This document shows positions 12,801-20,500 of a DNA stretch of 64,000 bases, piece after piece. The DNA is from Liolophura sinensis. Taxonomy: Eukaryota; Mollusca; Polyplacophora; Chitonida; Chitonidae. The position numbers were made by a program, and so were the translations under genes. The stretch lies in assembly GCF_032854445.1 (NCBI RefSeq), contig NC_088297.1, positions 25,183,127 to 25,247,126 of the forward strand. Reading direction: 5' to 3'. The notes under the pieces are model-generated. The model searched no databases. It was not told where the DNA came from and saw only the letters and a program-made list of their open reading frames with translations. The first letter of the stretch is position 1; each line of letters begins with the position of its first letter.

Positions 12801-15800
12801 AACAATGGCAAATGATAAGGAATATTCAGCCGTGAATGCCAAAAGCATTGCTTCTTGATTGACGATTCTGTCCTTTAATGGTGTGGCAATTTCAGCAGAA
12901 GCTCCTTCAGGGGCCTTTGCAGCAGCAGCTTTAAACATTGGGTGTATACCATAAGGAGCCTTGGAATCTGTTGACTTTTGTCCAAAAGCAGCTACAACAA
13001 ACGAAAATGAGAGTGATTATAAAGTTAGTCCTTTAAATTAATATACCAAGTAGGTTTCAAAACAGGACTCGAACTTCTGCGCTGTGGTTTACAAAATGCT
13101 AAAAGCACAACCTTTAATTTGTATACAATTAATATAGGCTATGTGTCGCCATTAATGCATTATTTGCTTAATATAATTTGGTAGCATCCCTCTGTCTAAT
13201 GTAAACAAAAATCATTTAGTATGCTAGTTGGTGGCAATGTCATTATTTTAATTTATTTTTGACGAACATGTCTTTATTTCAATTTTTATATAGGCCTATC
13301 TTTTTAAGCCTTGATCAATTTATTTATTTTAATATTTAGCAAACTCTAACAGTCTAATGGGTAAATAAAATAAATGCCTAATAATCTCATCTGTCTTCAT
13401 ATAATGCCGTATGAACCATAGCGAGTTATCAACTGATATTTAACGGAAAGTTCAAAAAGCTGACCAACAAGCAGAATATAAGAGCGGGGAGTTACCTCCC
13501 TTACTACGTGATCATCTCTGCACAGGTGGAACTGGTAAAGAATAACGGTCCGTGGGTCCTCTACGTCACTCCATTCATTCAAGTCCGCCTCTATTGTCCG
13601 ACTACAATGGGCTTACTGGAGGACCCCTAAACCTTACTCCACCCTGAATGTTGATAAGGGAACAGAACTTACCAGATAGACTGTAGTTAGACGACCGTAA
13701 TTTCAGGTTATCTCTGTGAATTTTCTGGCCGATGTGCTGTGCTAGCGCCTTCCATCCGCGACCCCCATAATGCACATCTTTGTGGCACAACTCGCAGAAA
13801 GCCAAACCGGCGGATGTTATCTTCCTCATGAATTTTCCCACGTATTCCCCTTCGACCTTCCGTTCAAGCCAATCCCACCTCCAGATGTTTTTCAACCCCT
13901 TGTCCACTGTACGCGCATCAAAATCTTTATCTGATCGATCCACGATACTCCGAGACGTTGCCGCCATTTTTGACCGGGCTGGCTCTGCTTCTGCCTTCGA
14001 ATAATGGTATCTTGTTCCCGATTGGTTGAAACAGTTCGGCTTAATGAAACACACGATCTGACTGGACAATAGACTCCATTCAGATAACATTATAACCTCC
14101 GGCAATGCCAGATTTCGGTAGCCATGCATCGGCAAATTGACAGAATCTTCGACTTTATTTTGAGGAAATAAATCGGAACTTTACAAAATGTTACTACACA
14201 GAAAAAAAAAACGGAAAACAGGTAAATTAATCGAAACTGAACAAAGAAAAAGCGGAATTCCGCTAAAAAGCGGAAAAAAATCATGTCTGAGATATATGAG
14301 AACTCCCTACAGATATATGAGAACCCCCTACCTTAACATACGAGGAACTCTAACCCTGACATAACAGAACCCCCTATCCTACCACATGAGGAACTCTTAC
14401 CCTGACATATGATACTTCTTTCTGCTTCCAAGATTCCAACGCTTCCTGGCCTCTGTTGTATGCTCTATCAACCTCACCCAAGTGGCAGTCCTGATTAGCC
14501 TGCAATAAAGAATTTTCATCAGTAGTAAAATTCAATTATTTACCTGATATAAATATATATAAATAATTTGGTTTTTATATGCAAAGCTTACTTCACACAT
14601 ACCTGACATATGAGAACCTCCTACCCAGATATATGAGAACCCCCTACCTTAACATACGAGGAACTCTTACCCTGACGTAACAGAGCCCACAACCCTAACA
14701 TACGAGGAACTCTTACCCTGACATAACAGAGCCCACTACCCTGACATATGAGGAACTCTTACCCTGACATAACAGAACCCCCTATCCTACCACATGAGGA
14801 ACTCTTACCCTGACAGATGATACTTCTTTCTGCTTCCAAGATCCCAACGCTTCCTGGCCTCTGTTGTATGCTCTATCAACCTCACCCAAGTGGCAGTCCT
14901 GATTAGCCTGCAATAAAGAATTTTCATCAGTGGCAAAATTCAATTATTTACCTGATATAAATATATATAAATAATTTAACTAGGATCAAAATCATAGCCA
15001 TAGCCCTGAAAAATTTGTCACAGTATCAAGTACACTTGTCATACAACCAAAGCATGCATGAAAGCAGATTCGCTCAAAGGGTTGAACAGCTGACTTGCTT
15101 CCACTGTAGGTACTTGACCTATAAATTCATGTACAAATCCAGCCAGATATATGAGAACCCCCTACCTTAACATATGAGGAACTCTTACCCTGACGTAACA
15201 GAGCCCACAACCCTAACATACGAGGAACTCTTACCCTGATATAACAGAGCCCACTACCCTGACATATGAGGAACTCTTACCCTGACATAACAGAACCCCC
15301 TATCCTACCACATGAGGAACTCTTACCCTGACAGATGATACTTCTTTCTGCTTCCAAGATTCCAACGCTTCTTGGCCTCTGTTGTATGCTCTATCAACCT
15401 CACCCAAGGGGCAGTCCTGATTAGCCTGCAATAAAGAATTTTCATCAGTAGTAAAATTCAATTATTTACCTGATATAAATATATATAAATAATTTAACTA
15501 GGATCAAAATCATAGCTATAGCCCTGAAAAATTTGTCACAGTATCAAGTACACTTGTCATACAACCAAAGCATGCATGAAAGCAGATTCGCTCAAAGGGT
15601 TGAACAGCTGACTTGCTTCCACTGTAGTTACTTGACCTATAAATTCATGTACAAATCCAGGTCTTACTCCAATTTCCTCCATCCATAAACCTGATCGTGG
15701 TGGAATAATGTGACAATTCTTGAATATAGTATTATACACTGATTAAAAAAAAGTTATTATTAAAGATTTTTAGCATGTAGTTCTAATCATTTTTTAATCA

Positions 15801-18800
15801 ACGGCCTGAAAGGCTAAGGCATTATACTACACATATGAGGCCTTCAATATTTCTACACACTGGAAAATTTCAACATCATAAGCCATCAGTGGCATTCCCT
15901 ACCCTTGCATACCGGATCTGAAACCCCTATGCTTACATACCAGAAACTCTTATGCTGACATATGAGAACCCCTTACCCTAACATATGAGGAACTTTTACC
16001 CTGACATGTGGGAACCCCCTACCCAGGTATATGAGAACCCCCTACCTTAACATACGAGGAACTCTTACTCTGATATAACAGAGCCCACTACCTTAACATA
16101 CCAGGAACTCTTACCCTGACGTAACAGAGCCCACTACCCTAACATACGAGGAACTCTTACCCTGACATAACAGAGCCCACTACCCTGACATATGAGGAAC
16201 TCTTACCCTGACATAACAGAACCCCCTATCCTACCACATGAGGAACTCTTACCTTGACAGATGATACTTCTTTCTGCTTCCAAGATTCCAACGCTTCCTG
16301 GCCTCTGTTGTATGCTCTATCAACCTCACCCAAGTGGCAGTCCTGATTAGCCTGCAATAAAGAATTTTCATCAGTGGTAAAATTCAATTATTTACCTGAT
16401 ATAAATATATATAAATAATTTGGTTTTTATATGCAAAGCTTACTTCACACCTATCCTACCACATGAGGAACTCTTACCTTGACATATGATACTTCTTTCT
16501 GCTTCCAAGATTCCAACGCTTCCGGGCCTCTGTTGTATGCTCTATCAACCTCACCCAAGTGGCAGTCCTGATTAGCCTGCAATAAAGAATTTTCATCAGT
16601 AGTAAAATTCAATTATTTACCTGATATAAATATATATAAATAATTTGGTTTTTATATGCAAAGCTTACTTCACACACACCTGACATATGAGAACCTCCTA
16701 CCCAGATATATGAGAACCCCCTACCTTAACATATGAGGAACTCTTACCCTGATGTAACAGAGCCCACTACCCTAACATACGAGGAACTCTTACCCTGACA
16801 TAACAGAGCCCACTACCCTGACATATGAGGAACTCTTACCCTGACATATGAGAACCTCCTACCCAGATATATGAGAACCCCCTACAGATATATGAGAACC
16901 CCCTACCTTAACATACGAGGAACTCTAACCCTGACATAACAGAACCCCCTATCCTACCATATGAGGAACTCTTACCCTGACAGATGATACTTCTTTCTGC
17001 TTCCAAGATTCCAACACTTCCTGGCCTCTGTTGTATGCTCTATCAACCTCACCCAAGTCCCAGTCCTGATTAACCTGCAATAAAGAATTTTCATCAGTAG
17101 TAAAATTCAATTATTTACCTGATATAAATATATATAAATAATTTTGTTATTCCTAATACCTTCCACAAACTCTCAATTTGAAAACATTTGAACTCTTCCA
17201 ACTTAACACAGTTTACTTCACATACTATGTTACAGACAAACTTAACCTATGGGAGAGGATGATCGCTGGGCTGTCCTGAATTACACATTTGAGATGACTT
17301 TCACGATGTGACAGCAACATTGACCAAATGATTTCTTACCTGCTCTCTTCCTTTTGCCCATACAACCTCAATGTAAGCACCTTCAACATTCATTCCTAGA
17401 GAGAAATATACATGACTTATTATATAATGCCTTCCCACCTTGATCTTCCTTTAATTTTATTTCTTGAAAGAATGAGGACGTAGTACAAATGCTACACATC
17501 AGTTAAAAAGTGTTCCAGATACAGTCTACCTAGAGTTTCTCCCAAAGAAAACTTCTTATTTTCTCAAAAAATTCCTGGGAAAATGGTCCTGGGAGCTTGG
17601 GTTCAATATTCAGCCCATTACATGTAACTGTTGAAACAACTTCCCTCTTTTAAACATTTGATCATTTAATGTTCAACAGCTTCTTTTCATGCTGAATGAT
17701 TTATTGATTGGCGCGTTTTTAGGCTGTACTCAAGAATATTTCACTTATACGACAGTGACCAGCATTATAGCATGAGGAAACCAGGCAGAGCCTAATGGAA
17801 ACCCACAACCATTCACAGGTTGCTGGCAGACCTTCCCATCCATGTTGAATGAGGGGTGATATTAAGTTAATAATAAGCTACCATAAAATCCAATTTATAC
17901 AGAAATTTATCCAAACAAATATTCTAGAGAATGCCCACACCTTATGTTTTGAAGTGTGAATTTATGCTGTATGTGCTCTTCTGTAAATATATGTAAGTCT
18001 GTCCCATAATTGTGAGCCATTTCCTGTACGTAGTTGAAGTATCAAACATCCTATAGGCAAGCGATGCGTCAGTTATTCACTGCTTCATCTTAATTACTTG
18101 AGTTAGCATGTTTTCCAAATACTCTCCCTTAGATGTTGGTGGATATTCTATCATGTAATTTTTCTGTAAACATCAATCAAGTGAAAAACTAGTTAAAAAA
18201 TAATAATGTGCCACATGCGACTGACATACGAAAATGAACTTTTACTTATCAGAAACAGAACTATCCGAATGGAAATATATCACACTCTATAAATGCACAC
18301 AAAAACTACATTCACCTAACGATAGAAAAAATATACTTCCGTTAATGCATTTGTATTTATCCAAAACCAATCAACACAACTCCAAAATAAATAATTTTTC
18401 TCACCATTAAGTTTAGTCATGGCCATGATAGCAGCATCTCTGTCTCTAAAATGAATGAATGCATAATCTCTTATCTTCTCTACTCTTTCCACAGCATTGT
18501 CTCTTCCCACAACTTGACTGCACAGCTTTCTAATTTTGTCTTCTGTAGTTGTCGACATAGGCCTAAGGTTCCCCACGTGCAAAACTCCCCTCTGTAATAC
18601 AAATATGCACAACATAAATATTATTCCAGTCATACAAATATGCACAATATTAATGTACAAAATGACGATGCATCAGTGCTTTTCAGCCATAAGTGACTAT
18701 ATTAATTATCACCGCAGCCTCCCATACAAAAGAAATCACTTGTTGCAAGAAGTGTTGCGCGCGCGCGCGCACACCACCCTCTCATGACAGAAAATGCAAC

Positions 18801-19629
18801 AAATGCTGCACGCGCGCACACCACCTTCTCATGACGGAAAATGAAAGAGCAGACGATAAGAAATTTCAAGAAGTTACGCGACATTTTACACATATCCACC
18901 CACACAAAATACCCCTCTGATACAAAAAATTTTAGTTCAATTATAACTTTTCAAATAACGGCTTACATAACGGTCAAATTTGTTTGGACTGTGATACCTA
19001 CTCGTGAATTTTACAACTAACCAACCGATATTTCCGACGTCTGGTGCTGTCTACATTGGCAATTAAATGTGTTTTAATTTGCAACGAAGAGACAACCAAA
19101 AAAGCTTCTATAGTGGAAATTACATGACTTACAGGAGAGTTGCGAACACCCAAGAACTGGTCTTTACGAATTTCGTAGTTGTGAAGCTCCTTTACCGCTT
19201 GATTCGCGTGTTCTTTGTTAGTGTATTTAACGAATCCATATCCTCTATGGAGTCCAGAGCGGGCTTCCATTACGAATCTTCCCTATCTTCTCAAATACTG
19301 GAACGAGCTCGTCTTCGTAACAGTCTTTTGGAATAGGGTTAGGGTTAGGGTTAGGACGAAAATTTCGCAACCTTTAAAGGAGCCGAGCTTTCCCAGTCGG
19401 GAAGTGGACCGCCGTACTTTCTTTGCCATTTTTCTTGCCGTAAGGGTTAGGACGAAAATTTCGCAACCTTTAAAGGAGCCGAGCTTTCCCAGTCGGGAAG
19501 TGGACCGCCGTACTTTCTTTGCCATTTTTCTTGCCGTATGGTGTATCCTGTTCTTGCCATAAGTTTCAGCGAGGCTTCGTTTAGCTCCCGGGTCACACGA
19601 CGCGGCAAAGCCTCCTCCGCGGACGCCAT
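6691..19629 (-). CDS. A1CF/RBM46-like RNA-binding protein gene (multi-exon)
   Basis: A minus-strand gene whose recognisable exons run from ATG at 19629 to TGA at 6691-6693. In order it encodes an N-terminal segment (RTGYTIRQE), RRM1 ([17 protein letters not shown]), an RRM3-type domain ([15 protein letters not shown]), a linker, an RG-rich piece ([11 protein letters not shown]) and a C-terminal DND1/A1CF-type dsRNA-binding domain ([26 protein letters not shown]). This order is typical of A1CF and RBM46, which bind mRNA 3' UTRs or act in RNA editing or germ-cell control in vertebrates. RRM2, normally between RRM1 and RRM3, is missing: only a 541-bp intron separates the two domains. Intron phases agree from RRM3 to the stop. 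Exon 1 is disrupted. A hAT transposon sits in one intron. The C-terminus resembles A1CF more and the N-terminus RBM46 more, so I give no symbol. The gene may be functional with an assembly-damaged first exon, or a decaying paralogue. Confidence 0.85.
7109..7225 (-). CDS. A1CF/RBM46-like: dsRBD first-half exon
   Basis: A 117-nt phase 0-0 exon bounded by ctatag and gtactacc. It encodes 39 residues including [19 protein letters not shown] and ends LFLYK. It aligns with the A1CF stretch EEICQKNNWGQPVYQLHS...LFLYK and carries a few extra residues before LFLYK. Confidence 0.93.
7738..7831 (-). CDS. A1CF/RBM46-like: Arg-Gly-rich linker exon
   Basis: A 94-nt exon, acceptor tgttagcag and donor gtgtgta. 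It enters at phase 2 of the previous exon and leaves at phase 0. It encodes [19 protein letters not shown] followed by a Trp-Gly-Phe segment. An RG-rich linker before the dsRBD is usual in A1CF. Confidence 0.8.
8865..8932 (-). CDS. A1CF/RBM46-like: Tyr/Pro-rich linker exon
   Basis: A 68-nt exon (acceptor tttttcag, donor gtaagaac) encoding [20 protein letters not shown] and a few more residues. It enters at phase 0 and leaves at phase 2, which fits both neighbours. Truncated copies of its 5' half and upstream intron recur near 14984-15060 and 15495-15570. Confidence 0.8.
8990..9257. repeat. Donor-motif minisatellite, left block
   Basis: Imperfect units of about 47 bp or fractions of it, read on the minus strand as TATGTCAGGGTAAGAGTTCC plus variants (ACGTCAGG, TAGGGGGTTCT). 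This is the same minisatellite that continues from 14290 onward. The array is split by the hAT insertion at 9257/14290. Confidence 0.85.
9258..14289 (-). mobile_element. hAT-type DNA transposon, 5.03 kb, with 11-bp TIRs
   Basis: Both ends carry a perfect 11-bp terminal inverted repeat: CAGACATGATT at 9258-9268 and its complement at 14279-14289. TIRs beginning CAG are usual for hAT elements. The flanks repeat AGATAT on both sides (9252-9257 and 14290-14295). hAT elements normally duplicate 8 bp, so either the duplication has mutated or this group differs. The element lies inside the intronic minisatellite of the A1CF/RBM46-like gene, in the same orientation as that gene. It contains a five-exon transposase gene with a zinc-finger exon. 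The clear ends suggest a fairly recent insertion. Confidence 0.88.
9665..13967 (-). pseudogene. hAT transposase gene, five exons, lightly broken
   Basis: Exon 1 (13673-13967) starts [14 protein letters not shown] and has a C2H2/BED-like finger ([13 protein letters not shown], then two His in QHIGQKIH). Exon 2 (11972-12991) carries the transposase core ([30 protein letters not shown], then the [12 protein letters not shown] motif in another frame). Exons 3 (11234-11425) and 4 (10651-10851) are helical linker. Exon 5 (9665-10372) holds the C-terminal dimerisation-like region ([19 protein letters not shown]) and ends at TGA 9665. Splice sites and phases agree across exons. Breaks seen: one extra A in the seven-base run at 12368-12374, an in-frame TGA at 12191-12193 and an in-frame TGA at 10822-10824. 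The protein is therefore probably dead, though only recently. Confidence 0.82.
14401..14499 (-). CDS. Cassette exon copy a (99 nt)
   Basis: Acceptor attgcag, donor gtaagag, phase 0-0, 33 codons. It encodes [20 protein letters not shown] and then [13 protein letters not shown]. It is one of six tandem versions of a post-RRM3 exon and the last before the hAT insertion. Confidence 0.75.
14809..14907 (-). CDS. Cassette exon copy b (99 nt)
   Basis: Same splice sites and phase as copy a. It differs by an E-to-G change in the LESWKQ segment and ends in SSVR-type residues. The frame is open throughout. Confidence 0.75.
14984..15141 (-). repeat. Partial duplicate of linker exon plus upstream segment
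   Basis: Contains the acceptor and first codons of the GYGNDPSY exon (here GYGYDFDPS and then a stop) with about 140 bp of upstream sequence. The second, longer copy is at 15495-15740. These pieces show that the local duplications involved more than the 99-nt cassette. Confidence 0.7.
15327..15425 (-). CDS. Cassette exon copy c (99 nt)
   Basis: Open, phase 0-0, with the same acceptor and donor. His is replaced by Pro in the segment [11 protein letters not shown]. Confidence 0.75.
15632..15738 (-). CDS. Possible extra exon or duplicated coding remnant
   Basis: A 107-nt segment after a strong acceptor (tttttttaatcag) and before a plausible donor (gtaact). It would encode [20 protein letters not shown] among 35 codons. 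Entry phase would have to be 1, which does not fit splicing from any 99-nt cassette but would fit the RRM3 exon. The 3' part of this segment is duplicated at 15100-15141. I do not recognise the peptide. Confidence 0.3.
16253..16351 (-). CDS. Cassette exon copy d (99 nt)
   Basis: Open, phase 0-0. The last codon is AAG instead of AGG before gtaagag, so the donor context is slightly weaker. Otherwise it is nearly identical to copy a. Confidence 0.75.
16478..16576 (-). CDS. Cassette exon copy e (99 nt)
   Basis: Open, phase 0-0, with an AAG last codon and a Q-to-P change in the NRGPEA segment. Copies d and e lie only 126 bp apart, the tightest spacing in the array. Confidence 0.75.
16976..17074 (-). 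CDS. Cassette exon copy f (99 nt), probably the original
   Basis: The first copy in transcriptional order and the most divergent: [20 protein letters not shown] then [13 protein letters not shown]. The Trp-Asp pair replaces Cys-His of the other copies. The acceptor follows a T-rich tract (ttctttattgcag). It joins in phase to the upstream exon ending GREQ. Confidence 0.85.
17340..17395 (-). CDS. A1CF/RBM46-like: end of RRM3 exon
   Basis: A 56-nt exon (acceptor tctag, donor gtaagaa) completing a Gly codon and encoding [18 protein letters not shown]. It corresponds to the last beta strand of RRM3 (A1CF: VLDGSPIEVTLAKPVDKD). It enters at phase 1 and leaves at phase 0. Confidence 0.9.
17698..17850 (+). 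repeat. SINE-like dispersed repeat copy
   Basis: Carries the family motifs ggctgtactcaagaatatt, cacttatacgacagtgacc and gttgctggcagaccttccc. Related copies occur near 38800, 39920-40100, 43440, 45770 and 55670. Confidence 0.7.
18405..18591 (-). CDS. A1CF/RBM46-like: RRM3 exon
   Basis: A 187-nt exon (acceptor tattacag, donor gtgagaaa), entering at phase 0 and leaving at phase 1. RNP2-like strand [11 protein letters not shown]1-like strand [14 protein letters not shown]; helix and turn [10 protein letters not shown]. It matches A1CF/RBM46 RRM3 (VLYVRNL, AVERVKKIRDYAFVHF). Here it follows the RRM1 exon directly. Confidence 0.93.
18756..18820. repeat. Alternating GC tract and flanking short duplication
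   Basis: tgcgcgcgcgcgcgcaca near 18756-18773, then a related cgcgcgcacacc some 50 bp on. Both are followed by acaccacc and ctcatgac. Alternating purine-pyrimidine DNA of this kind can adopt Z-form. It lies in the intron where RRM2 exons would be expected. Confidence 0.75.
19334..19355. repeat. Interstitial telomere-like tract
   Basis: TAGGGTTAGGGTTAGGGTTA plus GG: about 3.7 units of the animal telomere repeat, inside an RRM-coding exon. A shorter agggttagg recurs at 19443-19451 at the junction of the 96-bp duplication. Confidence 0.9.
19347..19538. repeat. 96-bp perfect tandem duplication
   Basis: 19347-19442 and 19443-19538 appear identical. Each copy begins with agggttagg and ends with cttgccgta. 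96 is a multiple of three, so the duplication alone would not shift the frame. Confidence 0.92.
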
Positions 19630-19709
19630 ACCTACACCTTGCTGCTGGTCTCACTGCTGACGAACTAGAAGTAGGCAAACTGGACTTTACCACGCACGTG
19701 CGTGGGCTT

Positions 19710-19989
19710 AGAAGAGCCCTACAGCGCCATCTATGATGTCCAATAATTATTGTTTTATTCCAATTTACATAGAAAAGGCACCAAATCCAGAGAATAGGAC
19801 CACAGAAACGTGTAAGGCAACATATAGGTAAAAAAATAAGCTGATAACTTGGAGGCATACGGTTATGTAGCACTCGCTGTGCCACTGCGAAAGCAGTTCA
19901 CCCGTGAGTCTCAAGTATCGAAAATTGAACCGTTCATAGTACGAAATGTGAGAAGAGCCCTACAGCGCCATCTGTGATGTCCAATAATT
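19710..19989. repeat. 39-bp direct repeat pair flanking 202 bp
   Basis: agaagagccctacagcgcca and the following 19 bases occur at 19710-19748 and 19951-19989 with one mismatch. The second copy abuts the left edge of the Polinton-derived block. Confidence 0.8.
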
Positions 19990-19993
19990 GATG

Positions 19994-20500
19994 CTAGGTA
20001 TTGGTGTGGTGGGGTGAGTAGGGCCGGGTGCGTGAAGGGGGTGAGGAATTTGAGGAGTTTGAGGAGAGTGGGTGCCGTCGGTGTAGTGTGGTTGTGGTGG
20101 GTGTGGAGGGTTGTGACGTGGGAGTTCGATCCCAGCTCGGGGTAATGGCGCTAGTGGCAGTGTCGGCGTTCTCGGTATTGTCAAACCGACGGGCAATTGA
20201 CGGTGGTTGAGGTGGGGATACAGGTGTCCCAATCCAGCGGAAACGCGTCTTGTTCAATTGTCCTCGTAGATATTGCAGGGTTGACTGGTCTTGGAGCAGT
20301 TGTAGGCTGAGTTCCGCAGCCAATCCACCCACTAAAGCACCGATGTACAAGAGAACGCCCAGTACGGCTGCTACGGTCCCTTTATTCTCGCGCAAGCCTT
20401 GTATACACCGATCCATCCCTTGAGGCAGGTCAGTCGGAAGTGGTAGCGAACCCGTTAGCCTCGGGTTTAAATACGTTTCACGTCCGTGGCCGGCACCCAA
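19994..20500 (-). CDS. Polinton-associated short open frame (fossil)
   Basis: A 168-residue open frame just downstream of the first integrase copy. It has one hydrophobic segment (AAVLGVLLYIGALVGGLAAE) followed by a Pro/Ser/Thr-rich low-complexity tail, so it could be a membrane-anchored protein. I do not recognise a family, and the low-complexity half may not be real coding sequence. Confidence 0.35.
   Translation of the reverse strand: MGAGHGRETYLNPRLTGSLPLPTDLPQGMDRCIQGLRENKGTVAAVLGVLLYIGALVGGLAAELSLQLLQDQSTLQYLRGQLNKTRFRWIGTPVSPPQPPSIARRFDNTENADTATSAITPSWDRTPTSQPSTPTTTTLHRRHPLSSNSSNSSPPSRTRPYSPHHTNT

Larger units (their letters stand above)
14290..16975. repeat. Donor-motif minisatellite interspersed with cassette exons
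   Basis: Between and beside the cassette-exon copies lie blocks of short units. On the minus strand they read TATGTCAGGGTAAGAGTTCC, alternating with units ending in GTGGGCTCTGTTA or GGGGGTTCTCATATATCTG. The shared core is identical to the last bases of cassette copy a plus its intron donor (AGG then gtaagag). At least a dozen perfect donor-like cores lie outside true exon ends. Confidence 0.85.
19133..19629 (-). pseudogene. A1CF/RBM46-like exon 1 (N-terminus and RRM1), disrupted
   Basis: Starts ATG at 19629 ([15 protein letters not shown]), passes through RTGYTIRQE and RKYGG, then RRM1 pieces [22 protein letters not shown] and [19 protein letters not shown], ending at donor gtaagtcatg after 19133. 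The pieces lie in different frames. One base seems missing before KGCEIFV. A telomere-like tract at 19334-19355 replaces the codons that should follow EIFV. Some bases are missing between FEKIGKI and MEARSG. A 96-bp block is duplicated. The family match in every piece shows this was a normal exon. Sequence error could explain single-base losses but not the telomeric tract plus duplication. Confidence 0.8.

Noticed and set aside
19283-19885. 200-codon open frame through the 96-bp duplication
   Set aside because: Starts in non-coding upstream DNA and follows the wrong frame for most RRM1 pieces.
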